Shown: positions 16,873-25,874, counted from the stretch's first letter. The stretch is DNA of 64,000 nt from Bacillota bacterium (GCA_017557505.1 JAFYYP010000030.1:1-64000), one strand, 5' to 3'. Made by a program: numbers and translations. Notes: generated by a model not told the origin, from the sequence alone.

Positions 16873-17445
16873 CTAGGCGTTTTTACCCAGTTCAAATGCT
16901 TTCTTGTTCAATTCCAGGAATTTTGCGGGCACGATGGCCTTGATGGCTTCCTGCCAGACTTCATCCGGCGCGCCGAAATAGTGGGAGAGGCGCCCCATCA
17001 GCACGAGGTTGACCGCTTTGCTGCTGCCGGCCTGCTTGGCCAGGCTCAGGCAGTCCAGCGCGTCCACTTTGGCGCCTGTCGCCTTCATCTTCTCCACAAG
17101 ATCTTCCGGGTAGGATGCCACGCCTGTCACGACGGGCATGGGATCGATCTGCTGCGTGGAGGTGACGATCTGCCCGCCGGGTTTTAAGAAGGAGAGCCAT
17201 CTTGCCGCTTCGAGCAGCTCGAACGATACGATGAAATCCGCTTCACCCTGGTCGATGATAGGAGAGTTCACCCGTTCGCCGTAGCGGACGTACGTGACGA
17301 CGCTGCCGCCCCGCTGGCTCATGCCGTGGACTTCGGATACTTTGACGTCGTATCCCTGTTCCATCAGCAGATGACCCAGCAGTTTGCTGGCCAGAAGGCT
17401 TCCCTGGCCGCCGACGCCGACGATCATGATGTTCTTGGTTTCCAT
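16873..17445 (-). CDS. iorB: Indolepyruvate:ferredoxin oxidoreductase, beta subunit
   Basis: 190 aa of the pyruvate/ketoisovalerate oxidoreductase gamma-type fold. GVGGQGSLLASKLLG at 10-24 and EVHGMSQRGGSVVTYVRYG at 38-56 are characteristic. Forms a heterotetramer with IorA; together they oxidise arylpyruvates to aryl-acetyl-CoA, CO2 and reduced ferredoxin in the cytoplasm. Three bases separate it from iorA and GGAGG precedes its ATG. Confidence 0.93.
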   Translation of the reverse strand: METKNIMIVGVGGQGSLLASKLLGHLLMEQGYDVKVSEVHGMSQRGGSVVTYVRYGERVNSPIIDQGEADFIVSFELLEAARWLSFLKPGGQIVTSTQQIDPMPVVTGVASYPEDLVEKMKATGAKVDALDCLSLAKQAGSSKAVNLVLMGRLSHYFGAPDEVWQEAIKAIVPAKFLELNKKAFELGKNA

Positions 17446-17448
17446 CGC

Positions 17449-19194
17449 TTATTCCTCCTTTCCCGTGCTCTCGAAGGCATCCATCGGGCACAGCTGCGTG
17501 CAGATGCCGCAGCCGACGCACAGCGTGTCGTCGACGCGCGCCTTACCCTCCTTGATGGAGATGGCAGGGCAGCCGATGCGCATGCAGGACTTGCAGCCGA
17601 CGCATTTTTCAGCGTTGACCTTCAGAGGCGCGTTGTGTTTCACATATTTGAGAAGCGCGCAGGGCCTGCGGGAAATGATGACGGACGGTTCTTCCGCCGC
17701 CAGTTCCTCCTTCAGGACGGTGTCGCATTCTTTCAGGTTATAGGGGTCCACGACCCGGACTCTCCGGATGCCCATCGCTTTGCAAAGAGCTTCCAGGTCG
17801 ATCTTGCCGGCCGGGTCACCCTTGATGTTGAAGCCCGTCGTCGGGTTCTGCTGGTGGCCGGTCATGCCGGTGATGGAGTTGTCGACGATGATGACCGTCG
17901 AATTGCTCTGGTTATACGCGATGTTCGCGAGGCCGGTCATGCCGGAATGCATGAAGGTCGAGTCGCCGATGACCGCCACGGTCTTGCTTTCGCTCTCCTT
18001 GCCCAGTGCCTTGTTGAAGCCGTGGGTGGCGGAGACGGAAGCGCCCATGCACAGGGTCATCTCGATGGCCGACAGCGGGGGAGCTGCGCCTAAAGTGTAG
18101 CAGCCGATGTCGCCGAGCACCGTGCACTTGTTCTTCGCGAGAGTATAGAACAGGCCTCTGTGCGGGCAGCCCGCGCACATGACGGGCGGACGGCCTGGCA
18201 GCGCTTCGCCGAGCGCCTTGCCTTCGTGCTTCGCGATACCGAGCGTTTCGGCAACGAGGTTCTGAGAGAATTCGCCCAGCAGCGGGAAGAGCTCCTTGCC
18301 TTCGCAGGCGATGCCGAGCTCCTTCACGAATGCTTCGATGAAAGTATCCAGTTCCTCCACGACGACGAGCTTATCGACAGAAGCCGCGAACTCCTCGATC
18401 TTCTTTTCCGGAAGCGGCCAGATCATGCCGAACTTCAGGATGGGGTATTTGTCGCCGCACGCTTCCTTCACGTACTGATACGACGTGGAGGAGGTAAGGA
18501 TGCCGACGGAATGATCGGAACCTTCCTCGATGCGGTTCAGGTCCGTCGTTTCCGCGAATTCGGTCAGCTTTCTCGTACGTTCTTCCACGATGGGGTGGCG
18601 CTTGATGGCGTTGGCCGGGGTCATGACGTACTTTGCGATGTTCTTCTGATAGGGTTTTGCCGGGGCTTCGATGCGGTCACCGGTCTCCACGATAGACTGC
18701 GAATGCGCGATGCGCGTGCACATCTTCAGGAACACGGGCGTATCGAACGCTTCGGAGATCTCGTAGGCCTTCTTCGCGAAAGCGAGGGCCTCGGCGGAAT
18801 CAGCCGGTTCGAGCATGGGGATCTTCGCGGAGCGCGCGTAGTGGCGGGAGTCCTGCTCGTTCTGGGAGCTGTGCATGCCCGCGTCGTCCGCGACCGCGAT
18901 GACCATCCCGGCATTGACCCCGGTATAGCTGCAGGTGAACAGCGGGTCTGCAGCCACGTTGAGTCCGACGTGCTTCATGCCGCAGAAGCTGCGTTTTCCG
19001 GCCAGGGACGCGCCGAAAGCGGTCTCCATGGCCACTTTCTCGTTCGGTGCCCATTCGGCGTAGATCTCGTCATATTTCGCCGCTTCCTCGGTGATCTCGG
19101 TGCTGGGGGTGCCGGGGTACGATGATACCACGCAGCACCCTGCTTCCCAGAGTCCCCGGGCAGCGGCTGCATTGCCAAGCATTAACTGTTTCAT
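17449..19194 (-). CDS. iorA: Indolepyruvate:ferredoxin oxidoreductase, alpha subunit
   Basis: 581 aa. N-terminal pyrimidine-binding domain (SYPGTPSTEI, WAPNEKVAMETAFGAS), TPP-binding domain (CAGCPHRGLFY, GDIGCYTLGAAPP, GDSTFMHSG ... DNSITGMTG) and a C-terminal pair of 4Fe-4S clusters (CVGCKSCMRIGCP; CVGCGICTQLCP). Oxidises indolepyruvate, phenylpyruvate and hydroxyphenylpyruvate from aromatic amino acid transamination and feeds ferredoxin, a typical energy step in amino-acid-fermenting anaerobes. Second gene of the operon, 3 bp after yerC. Confidence 0.95.
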   Translation of the reverse strand: MKQLMLGNAAAARGLWEAGCCVVSSYPGTPSTEITEEAAKYDEIYAEWAPNEKVAMETAFGASLAGKRSFCGMKHVGLNVAADPLFTCSYTGVNAGMVIAVADDAGMHSSQNEQDSRHYARSAKIPMLEPADSAEALAFAKKAYEISEAFDTPVFLKMCTRIAHSQSIVETGDRIEAPAKPYQKNIAKYVMTPANAIKRHPIVEERTRKLTEFAETTDLNRIEEGSDHSVGILTSSTSYQYVKEACGDKYPILKFGMIWPLPEKKIEEFAASVDKLVVVEELDTFIEAFVKELGIACEGKELFPLLGEFSQNLVAETLGIAKHEGKALGEALPGRPPVMCAGCPHRGLFYTLAKNKCTVLGDIGCYTLGAAPPLSAIEMTLCMGASVSATHGFNKALGKESESKTVAVIGDSTFMHSGMTGLANIAYNQSNSTVIIVDNSITGMTGHQQNPTTGFNIKGDPAGKIDLEALCKAMGIRRVRVVDPYNLKECDTVLKEELAAEEPSVIISRRPCALLKYVKHNAPLKVNAEKCVGCKSCMRIGCPAISIKEGKARVDDTLCVGCGICTQLCPMDAFESTGKEE

Positions 19195-19197
19195 GGT

Positions 19198-19521
19198 TTA
19201 CTGCCTTTCTTCTGTCGTATAGCCCTCCGCCATGCCCAGGCGCAGGACGACTTCTCTCAAGGCTCCGGTGGAGCCGTCTTCTACGGTATTGCGGCGCACG
19301 CGGCTGATCGTCGCGCTGCTCGTGCCTGTCTTCTCCAGGATCTCCGTATACACCTTGTTCTGCAGCAGCATCGTGGCCACGTCGAAACGCTGTTCCATGC
19401 TGCGCAGTTCCGTGGGCGAACAGAGATCCTCGAAAAATCGTCTGGCTTCGTCCGCGTCTCTTAAGTCCAGGACCGCCTCGTACAGCGCGGTGCTCCGGTC
19501 TTTTCTTGTATTCTTCGCCAT
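19198..19521 (-). CDS. yerC: YerC/YecD-family TrpR-like regulator
   Basis: 107 aa, TrpR-superfamily helix-turn-helix: LCSPTELRSMEQRFDVATML followed by GTSSATISRVRRN as the recognition helix. YerC proteins are TrpR relatives of unsettled ligand. It heads the iorA-iorB-paaK-ACT operon, so an aromatic amino acid or arylpyruvate effector is an attractive inference. ATG 19521 is chosen; a TTG nine codons upstream (19548) lacks a ribosome site. Driven by a consensus-spaced promoter at 19602-19574. Confidence 0.82.
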   Translation of the reverse strand: MAKNTRKDRSTALYEAVLDLRDADEARRFFEDLCSPTELRSMEQRFDVATMLLQNKVYTEILEKTGTSSATISRVRRNTVEDGSTGALREVVLRLGMAEGYTTEERQ

Positions 19522-19573
19522 CGTTTTTGCCAACCTTTCTACATTCAAGATGGTTTGACGGAATATACAAGAG

Positions 19574-19602
19574 ATTGTAACACTTTAACTTGTGAAAGTA
19601 AA
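19574..19602 (-). promoter_or_regulatory. Promoter of the yerC-iorAB-paaK operon
   Basis: Minus strand TTTACT (19602-19597), 17 bp, TACAAT (19579-19574). The spacer and its upstream side repeat ACTTTAA/CTTTAAAG, possible TrpR-type operator DNA. A plus-strand TATAAT at 19648-19653 serves the divergent DUF2130 gene. Confidence 0.75.
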
Positions 19603-19672
19603 GGACTTTAAAGCATGAAAGCGTGAAGATTTCTTCATATTAAGTGGTATAATAAAGTCAGGAGGTATCGAT

Positions 19673-20848
19673 ATGCAGGAGATCAAATGTCCCAATTGCG
19701 GAACGACGTTCCAGGTCGACGAAAGCGGCTATGCGCAGATCGTTCAGCAGGTGCGCGATAAGGAATTCGAAAAGGAATTGAAGCGCCGCGAACAGGAGCT
19801 GGCGCAGAAAAAAGAAGACGACCTGACCATCGCCCGAATGGAACTGGAAGGCGAGATCGAGCGCCTGAAGGCGCAGCTGAGGAACGCGGACACTGAGAAG
19901 AAACTCGCCGTTACCGAGGCCGTGCAGAAGAAGGACAGGGAACTGTCGGATAAGATCTCGGAGATCAGCGTGCTGAAGGGTCAGCTTTCCAATAAAGAGA
20001 CGGAGAACAAGCTGAAGGAAAAATCCCTGAAAGAGCAGCACGAGGCCGAGCTGCGGCTGAAGGATGAACAGATCGAGTATTATAAAGACTTCAAGGCGAA
20101 GCAGTCGACGAAGATGGTCGGGGAGAGCCTGGAGCAGCACTGCCTGACCCAGTTCAATCAGATCCGCATGACAGCTTTCCCGAACGCGTATTTCGAAAAG
20201 GATAACGACGCCCGCACCGGCAGCAAAGGCGACTTTATCTTCCGGGAGGCTTCCGAGGACGGCACGGAATTCATCTCTATCATGTTCGAGATGAAAAATG
20301 AGCTGGACGCGACCGCCACGAAGCACAAGAACGAGGACTTTTTCAAGGAACTCGACAAGGACCGCAACGAAAAGAAATGCGAATATGCCGTGCTGGTCTC
20401 GCTGCTCGAGGTCGACAACGAACTGTACAACAACGGCATCGTGGACGTTTCGTACCGCTATCCGAAGATGTACGTCATCCGTCCGCAGTTCTTCATCCCG
20501 ATGATCACGCTGCTGCGCAACGCTGCGCTGAACTCGCTGAAATATCAAAGAGAGCTGCAGATCGTCAGGAACCAGCAGCTGGATCTGCAGAACTTCGAGA
20601 ACGAGATGAAGGCCTTCAAGGACGGCTTCGCGCGCAATTACGATATCGCCAGCCGCAAGTTCAAGACGGCCATCGAGGAGATCGACAAGACGATCGACCA
20701 TCTGCAGAAGACGAAAGACGCGCTGCTGTCTTCGGAGAACAATCTGCGCCTCGCGAACAACAAAGCGGAGGATCTGAGCATCAAGAAGCTGACCCGGAAC
20801 GCTCCGTCTGTACGCGCGATGTTCGAAGAGATAAAAAGCGAAGAATAA
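19673..20848 (+). CDS. DUF2130 protein: zinc ribbon, coiled coil and nuclease-like domain
   Basis: 391 aa. Starts with a half zinc ribbon (IKCPNCGTTFQVDE), then a long coiled coil (~25-150), then the DUF2130 domain (~160-310) with GDFIFRE and FEMKNE, an arrangement like the PD-(D/E)XK nuclease core, and a second coiled coil to the end. Function unknown; the family is related to restriction-like nucleases and RmuC-like proteins. Stands alone, AGGAGG ribosome site, divergent from yerC. Confidence 0.85.
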   Translation: MQEIKCPNCGTTFQVDESGYAQIVQQVRDKEFEKELKRREQELAQKKEDDLTIARMELEGEIERLKAQLRNADTEKKLAVTEAVQKKDRELSDKISEISVLKGQLSNKETENKLKEKSLKEQHEAELRLKDEQIEYYKDFKAKQSTKMVGESLEQHCLTQFNQIRMTAFPNAYFEKDNDARTGSKGDFIFREASEDGTEFISIMFEMKNELDATATKHKNEDFFKELDKDRNEKKCEYAVLVSLLEVDNELYNNGIVDVSYRYPKMYVIRPQFFIPMITLLRNAALNSLKYQRELQIVRNQQLDLQNFENEMKAFKDGFARNYDIASRKFKTAIEEIDKTIDHLQKTKDALLSSENNLRLANNKAEDLSIKKLTRNAPSVRAMFEEIKSEE

Positions 20849-20861
20849 CGGGAAAATCCGC

Positions 20862-20890
20862 TTGACTTTAACAGGTAAAAGTATTAAAGT
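20862..20890 (+). promoter_or_regulatory. Promoter of the acyl-CoA synthetase gene
   Basis: TTGACT (20862-20867), 17 bp, TAAAGT (20885-20890). Its -10 overlaps the left arm of the hairpin at 20886-20927. Confidence 0.6.
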
Positions 20891-20931
20891 TTTTGTGTTG
20901 GCTCACTACGGCCGGCACAAAAACTTTTTTT
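20886..20931 (+). terminator. Long hairpin with T-run between DUF2130 and acyl-CoA synthetase genes
   Basis: AAAGTTTTTGTGTTGGC (20886-20902) pairs with GCCGGCACAAAAACTTT (20911-20927) over 17 bp with two G-U pairs, loop TCACTACG, then T4. Terminates DUF2130 transcripts; its left arm is also the next promoter's -10, so transcripts starting there carry only part of the stem. Confidence 0.8.
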
Positions 20932-20947
20932 AAGGAGTAAAACATTT

Positions 20948-22582
20948 ATGGCCATCACAGACCTGCTGGAACGCAACAGCAAACTGTACGGAAACGAGAT
21001 CGCGCTCGTCGAACTCAATCCCGAGATCCAGGAAGAACCCCGGGTCACGTGGCGCGAATATGAACTGATCCAGCCCACGAGCGGCGCGCCTTACCGCAGG
21101 GAGATCACGTGGAGCGTCTTCGACGAGAAGGCGAACCGCGTCGCGAACCTGCTGCTCTCGCGCGGCATCCGCAAGGGACAGAAGGTCGCCATCCTGCTGA
21201 TGAACTGCCTGGAGTGGCTGCCGATCTATTTCGGTGTGCTGAAGACCGGCGCCGTCGCGGTGCCCCTCAACTTCCGCTACACCGCCGAAGAGATCGACTA
21301 CTGCTTAAAGCTGGCGGATGCGGACGTGCTGTTCTTCGGACCCGAGTTCATCGGCCGCGTGGAGGACATCTTCCCGAAGATCAAGTCGCAGATGATCCTG
21401 TTCTTCGTGGGCGACAACCGTCCGTCTTACGCGGAAAGCTATTCCGAAGCGGTCTCGAACTGCTCGTCCTCTTCGCCCATCGTTCTGGTCGAGGATACAG
21501 ACGACGCGGCCATTTACTATTCGTCCGGCACGACGGGTTTCCCGAAGGCCATCCTGCTGGACCATACGGCGCTGATGCAGTCCGCCCGCATGGAGGCGAT
21601 GCATCACGAGACGACGCACGACGACATCTTCCTTTGCATCCCGCCGCTGTACCATACCGGCGCGAAGATGCACTGGTTCGGGTCGCTGTACACGGGCAGC
21701 CGCGGCGTGATCCTCAAAGGCAACTCCCCGAAGGCCATCCTGGACGCGGTATCGCTCGAACGGGCTACCATCGTGTGGCTGCTCGTGCCCTGGGCGCAGG
21801 ATATTTTAGCCGCATTCGACAGAGGCGACATCAAGCCCGAGCACTATCAGCTGTCGCAGTGGCGCCTGATGCATATCGGCGCGCAGCCGGTGCCGCCTTC
21901 GCTCATCCGCCACTGGCTCGAATACTTCCCGAACCATAAATACGATACGAACTACGGCCTGTCCGAATCCACGGGCCCGGGCTGTGTGCACCTCGGTCTC
22001 GAAAACGTCCGCAAGGTCGGCGCCATCGGCGTACCGGGCTTCGGTTGGAAGTGCAAGATCGTGGACGAAGAGGGCAAGGAAGTCGAGCAGGGTACCGTCG
22101 GCGAACTGTGCGTAAAGGGCCCCGGCGTCATGAAGTGCTACTACCACAACCCGGATGCGACGGCCGAAGTCCTGAAGGACGGCTGGCTGCACACGGGCGA
22201 CATGGCCAAGCAGGACGAAGAGGGCTTCTACTTCCTGGTCGACCGCAAGAAGGACGTCATCATCTCGGGCGGTGAGAACCTGTACCCGGTGCAGATCGAG
22301 GACTTCCTCGCGGCAAACCCGAAGATCCACGACGTGGCGGTCATCGGCCTGCCCGACCCACGTCTCGGCGAGATCGCGGCGGCTATCATCCAGGTCAAGC
22401 AGGGCATGACCCTCACAGAGGAGGAAGTCGACCGCTTCTGCCTCGACCTGCCGCGCTACAAGCGCCCGAGGAGGATCATCTTCGCGGATGTGCCCAGAAA
22501 TCCGACCGGCAAGATCGAAAAGCCCAAACTCCGTCAGATCTACGGCGGGGTCAACCTGGTCGAACAGCAGAACAAAGCTTAA
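20948..22582 (+). CDS. AMP-dependent acyl-CoA synthetase
   Basis: 544 aa of the ANL superfamily. P-loop YYSSGTTGFPK near 192-202, adenine-binding YGLSESTG, WLHTGDMAKQDEEGFY and hinge DRKKDVIISGGENLYP, C-terminal lysine in RNPTGKIEK. Activates a carboxylic acid with ATP to the CoA ester in the cytoplasm. Closest in style to medium/long-chain fatty acid or crotonobetaine-type ligases; the substrate is not readable. Single-gene unit with AAGGAG site and terminators on both sides. Confidence 0.9.
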   Translation: MAITDLLERNSKLYGNEIALVELNPEIQEEPRVTWREYELIQPTSGAPYRREITWSVFDEKANRVANLLLSRGIRKGQKVAILLMNCLEWLPIYFGVLKTGAVAVPLNFRYTAEEIDYCLKLADADVLFFGPEFIGRVEDIFPKIKSQMILFFVGDNRPSYAESYSEAVSNCSSSSPIVLVEDTDDAAIYYSSGTTGFPKAILLDHTALMQSARMEAMHHETTHDDIFLCIPPLYHTGAKMHWFGSLYTGSRGVILKGNSPKAILDAVSLERATIVWLLVPWAQDILAAFDRGDIKPEHYQLSQWRLMHIGAQPVPPSLIRHWLEYFPNHKYDTNYGLSESTGPGCVHLGLENVRKVGAIGVPGFGWKCKIVDEEGKEVEQGTVGELCVKGPGVMKCYYHNPDATAEVLKDGWLHTGDMAKQDEEGFYFLVDRKKDVIISGGENLYPVQIEDFLAANPKIHDVAVIGLPDPRLGEIAAAIIQVKQGMTLTEEEVDRFCLDLPRYKRPRRIIFADVPRNPTGKIEKPKLRQIYGGVNLVEQQNKA

Positions 22583-22590
22583 CAAATTCC

Positions 22591-22621
22591 AACGCGCTCC
22601 GGCAGAACCGAAGCGCGTTTT
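22591..22621 (+). terminator. Terminator of the acyl-CoA synthetase gene
   Basis: AACGCGCT / AGCGCGTT with inner CGG/CCG and TTTT. Confidence 0.85.
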
Positions 22622-22644
22622 GGACTGGAAGGAAAGGAACCGGA

Positions 22645-23835
22645 ATGCAATACAGAAAAGACAGAAAAGGCGACGATCTTTCGATCTTGGGCTTCGGCTG
22701 CATGCGCTTTACGCGCAAGGGAACGGGCATCGATCTTGAGAAAGCTGAGAAGGAGATCCTGGCGGCTTACCGTGCGGGCGTCAACTACTACGACACGGCG
22801 TATATCTATCCAAACAGCGAAGAGACCATCGGTAAGATCTTCGAACGCAACGGAATGCGCGAGCACATTAAGATCGCGACGAAACTGCCGCAGTATCTGT
22901 GCAGCAGCAGGGCGGCCGTCGACCGGTATTTCAACGAGGAACTGTCGCGGCTGCGCACGGATCACGTCGACTATTACCTGATGCACATGATGACGGATCT
23001 GGCCATGTGGGAGAAGCTCGAGCGCATCGGCATCCGCGAGTGGATCGAAGAAAAGAAGGCCTCCGGCGCCATCCGCAACATCGGCTTTTCGTACCACGGC
23101 AACACAGAGAACTTCCTGAAGATACTGAACGTCTACGACTGGGACATGTGCCAGATCCAGTACAACTATTACGACAGGACGTCGCAGGCGGGCGAGGAAG
23201 GCCTGAAGGCTGCGGCGGCGAAGGGTATCCCCGTCGTCATCATGGAGCCTTTGCGGGGCGGCAAACTCGTGAACATGCTGCCTAAAGAATCCCTGTCCGC
23301 CATGAAGGCGGGCGGGCGCGGCTGGTCGCCTGCGGAATGGGGGCTGCGATGGCTTTACGACCAGCCCGAGGTGACGGTCGTGCTGTCCGGCATGAACTCG
23401 CTCGACATGGTCCAAGAGAACTGCCGTGTCGCGTCGGAGACGGAGGCGCATTCGCTTACGGAACAGGATTTTGCCGTGATCGAAGAAGTCGTGCAGAGCA
23501 TACGCGCGAAGGATAAGGTCGGCTGCACCGGCTGCCGCTACTGCGTGCCGTGCCCGAAAGGCGTGGATATCCCCGGCGCGTTCCGTTCGTATAACGCCAT
23601 GGCACTCGAATCGAAGGGGGAAGGCCGCAGGCAGTATTTTCAGACGGTGGCGCTCACGAAAGACCCGGCCTTTGCCTCGCAGTGCATCGGCTGCGGCAAG
23701 TGCGAGACTCACTGCCCGCAGAATCTTCCGATCCGCGAAAAACTCAAAGAGGCGGACAAGGCGCTGCGGCCGCTGCACTACCGCATCGCGATCGGCGCGG
23801 CGCGGTTCTACCTGTATACCCTCCATAAAAAGTGA
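22645..23835 (+). CDS. Aldo/keto reductase with two C-terminal 4Fe-4S clusters
   Basis: 396 aa. AKR barrel with Asp/Tyr in YYDTAYIYPNSEE, Lys in IATKLP and His in YYLMH. The C-terminal ~90 residues carry CTGCRYCVPCPKGVDIP and CIGCGKCETHCPQNLPI, two ferredoxin-like cluster sites. This fused type is common in anaerobes and probably draws electrons from ferredoxin; the aldehyde or ketone substrate is unknown. Good GGAAAGGA ribosome site; 39 bp before the nucleoside hydrolase gene. Confidence 0.9.
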   Translation: MQYRKDRKGDDLSILGFGCMRFTRKGTGIDLEKAEKEILAAYRAGVNYYDTAYIYPNSEETIGKIFERNGMREHIKIATKLPQYLCSSRAAVDRYFNEELSRLRTDHVDYYLMHMMTDLAMWEKLERIGIREWIEEKKASGAIRNIGFSYHGNTENFLKILNVYDWDMCQIQYNYYDRTSQAGEEGLKAAAAKGIPVVIMEPLRGGKLVNMLPKESLSAMKAGGRGWSPAEWGLRWLYDQPEVTVVLSGMNSLDMVQENCRVASETEAHSLTEQDFAVIEEVVQSIRAKDKVGCTGCRYCVPCPKGVDIPGAFRSYNAMALESKGEGRRQYFQTVALTKDPAFASQCIGCGKCETHCPQNLPIREKLKEADKALRPLHYRIAIGAARFYLYTLHKK

Positions 23836-23874
23836 TAAAATAGTGCTGCAGAAAAGCAGATAAGGAGCATATCC

Positions 23875-24822
23875 ATGAGCGAAGAAAAGAGAACGAAGAT
23901 CATCCTGGACTGTGACCCGGGTCACGACGACGCGGTCGCCATCATGCTGGCGGCGGGAAGTCCGAAGATCGAACTTTTGGGCATTACGACAGAATCCGGC
24001 AACCAGACCATCGAAAAGACGAGCCGCAACGCGCTGAACGTGCTGCAGTGGATAGGCCGGGGCGATATTCCCGTATACAGGGGCTGCCAGGGACCGATGC
24101 TGCGCGAGAAGATGACGGCAGCGGATATCCACGGAGAGACCGGCCTCGACGGCCCCGTCTTTCCGCCGTTGGAGCTGAAACTGCAGGAAAAGCACGCGGT
24201 CAATTATATCGTCGATACGCTGTCAGCCAGCGAAGAACCCATTACCATGGTGACGACCGGCCCCATGACGAATCTGGGCATGGCGATCCGCATGCAGCCT
24301 GCCATTGTTGAAAAGATCGACAAGATCGTGCTGATGGGCGGGTCGTATCAGAACGGCAACGTTACCCCGGCAGCGGAATTCAATATCATCTGCGACCCGG
24401 AAGCGGCGCACATCTGCTTCTCCTGCGGACGGCCCGTATACATGATGGGTCTGGATATCACGCGCAAAGTGCTGTGCCTGCCGGATATCGTCGCGCGCAT
24501 GAAGAAGATCGGCAACAAAGCCAGCGAGCTGTTCGTGGACCTGATGGGCCACTTCTGCAGGACGCAGAAAGAGATCTTCGGCTTCCCCGGCGGACCGCTG
24601 CACGATCCCTGCACGATCGTGTGGCTGATCGATCCTTCGATCATCACGCTCAAGCCCATGCATACGACTGTCGATATCTCCCGCGGCGAGAGCTATGGCC
24701 GCACGAACTGCGACTTCTTCAATTACCAGAAGAAGGAGATCAATTCGAACGTGGCGGTCGCGGTGGACGTGGACCGGTATTGGGATCTGATTGAAACGGA
24801 ACTGAGAAGATACGGAGCATAA
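23875..24822 (+). CDS. Inosine/uridine-preferring nucleoside hydrolase
   Basis: 315 aa. The Ca-binding and catalytic signature DCDPGHDDA at ~12-20 is intact, as are MGGSYQNGNVTPAAEFN and the C-terminal VDVDRYWDLI. Hydrolyses ribonucleosides to free base and ribose in the cytoplasm. The next gene, one base away, is ribokinase, which phosphorylates the ribose released: a two-gene salvage unit. AAGGAG site before ATG. Confidence 0.93.
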   Translation: MSEEKRTKIILDCDPGHDDAVAIMLAAGSPKIELLGITTESGNQTIEKTSRNALNVLQWIGRGDIPVYRGCQGPMLREKMTAADIHGETGLDGPVFPPLELKLQEKHAVNYIVDTLSASEEPITMVTTGPMTNLGMAIRMQPAIVEKIDKIVLMGGSYQNGNVTPAAEFNIICDPEAAHICFSCGRPVYMMGLDITRKVLCLPDIVARMKKIGNKASELFVDLMGHFCRTQKEIFGFPGGPLHDPCTIVWLIDPSIITLKPMHTTVDISRGESYGRTNCDFFNYQKKEINSNVAVAVDVDRYWDLIETELRRYGA

Positions 24823-24823
24823 T

Positions 24824-25723
24824 ATGGCGAAAATACTGGTGGCAGGCAGCCTGAACATGGATCTGCGCTTTTCTATGGAGCGCATGCCGTTGGAGGGCGA
24901 AACGGTCTTAGGCGACGGCCTGCTGTACAATCCCGGCGGCAAAGGCGCGAACCAGGCAGCTGCCGCTGCAAAACTGGACGGCGACGTAGCTATGCTGGGC
25001 TGCGTCGGAAAAGACGGATTCGGCGATTCGCTCGCGAAGAGCCTTGCGGACTGCGGCTGCGGCGTTTCGCGGCTGCGCCGCGTGACCGCGCCGACAGGTA
25101 CCGCGTCCATCTACGTGGACAGGCAAGGGCGCAACAGCATCGTCGTGATTGCGGGCGCGAACGCGTACTGCGATACGGAGTATCTGAAGGAATGCGAGGA
25201 TGAACTGAAAGCGTGCGACATCCTGATGCTGCAGCTGGAGATCCCCTACGACGCGGTCTGGTATCTCGCGAAGAAGGCGCACGCACTTGGCAAGACCGTC
25301 ATCCTGAACCCGGCGCCCGCGCCGGACGCGATCCCCGCAGACGTGCTGCAATGCGTCGACTGGCTGACCCCGAACGAAACGGAACTGGCGCGCCTGTCCG
25401 GCATGCCGTGCGAAGAACCGTCCGAGATCGAGGAGGCAGCGGCAAAACTGCAGGGCATGGGCGTGAAAAACGTGCTCGTGACTGTCGGCAGCCGCGGGGC
25501 TTACTTGTGCACCGCGGACAGCGCCGAACTCATCCCGGCGCAGCACGTGAAGGCGGTCGATACGACGGCCGCGGGCGACTGCTTCAACGGGGCGTTCGCC
25601 GTGGGATTGTCCGAAGGTATGACGCCGGCAGAAGCCGTGGGATTTGCCAACAAGGTGGCGTCCATCTCCGTTACGCGCGAAGGCGCGCAGGCGTCTTTGC
25701 CGAAGAGAGAAGAAGTGTTGTAA
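24824..25723 (+). CDS. rbsK: Ribokinase
   Basis: 299 aa PfkB-family kinase. N-terminal substrate loop NPGGKGANQAAAAAKL, and the C-terminal anion hole and catalytic base in DTTAAGDCFNGAF, as in RbsK. Converts ribose to ribose 5-phosphate using ATP. Immediately follows the nucleoside hydrolase gene, so nucleoside-derived ribose is the evident substrate. Confidence 0.93.
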   Translation: MAKILVAGSLNMDLRFSMERMPLEGETVLGDGLLYNPGGKGANQAAAAAKLDGDVAMLGCVGKDGFGDSLAKSLADCGCGVSRLRRVTAPTGTASIYVDRQGRNSIVVIAGANAYCDTEYLKECEDELKACDILMLQLEIPYDAVWYLAKKAHALGKTVILNPAPAPDAIPADVLQCVDWLTPNETELARLSGMPCEEPSEIEEAAAKLQGMGVKNVLVTVGSRGAYLCTADSAELIPAQHVKAVDTTAAGDCFNGAFAVGLSEGMTPAEAVGFANKVASISVTREGAQASLPKREEVL

Positions 25724-25736
25724 AGGTATAAAAATA

Positions 25737-25759
25737 GGCGGGGTTCTTACCCCCGCCTT
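25737..25759 (+). terminator. Terminator of the nucleoside hydrolase-ribokinase unit
   Basis: GGCGGGG / CCCCGCC with a 7-base loop and only a short TT tail. A further dyad TTTTTATGCA-TAG-TGCATAAAAA lies at 25833-25855. Confidence 0.6.
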
Positions 25760-25874
25760 CCAATTAAGCGACCGGCTTGCTGGGCAGCAGCCGCCTAAAA
25801 GGCATATTGTACACGCACAATTATAGCACGCATTTTTATGCATAGTGCATAAAAAATACAATTTCGTATACTTT

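Noticed and set aside
22579-24195. 538-codon open frame on the minus strand across the aldo/keto reductase and nucleoside hydrolase genes
   Set aside because: Shadow frame of GC-rich genes with complete catalytic motifs on the plus strand; it lacks a ribosome site and reads as low-complexity Arg/Asp/His protein.
25833-25855. Perfect 10-bp dyad TTTTTATGCA-TAG-TGCATAAAAA as a regulatory site or promoter
   Set aside because: AT-only arms and no promoter with suitable spacing; most likely a weak terminator for the unknown gene at 25875.
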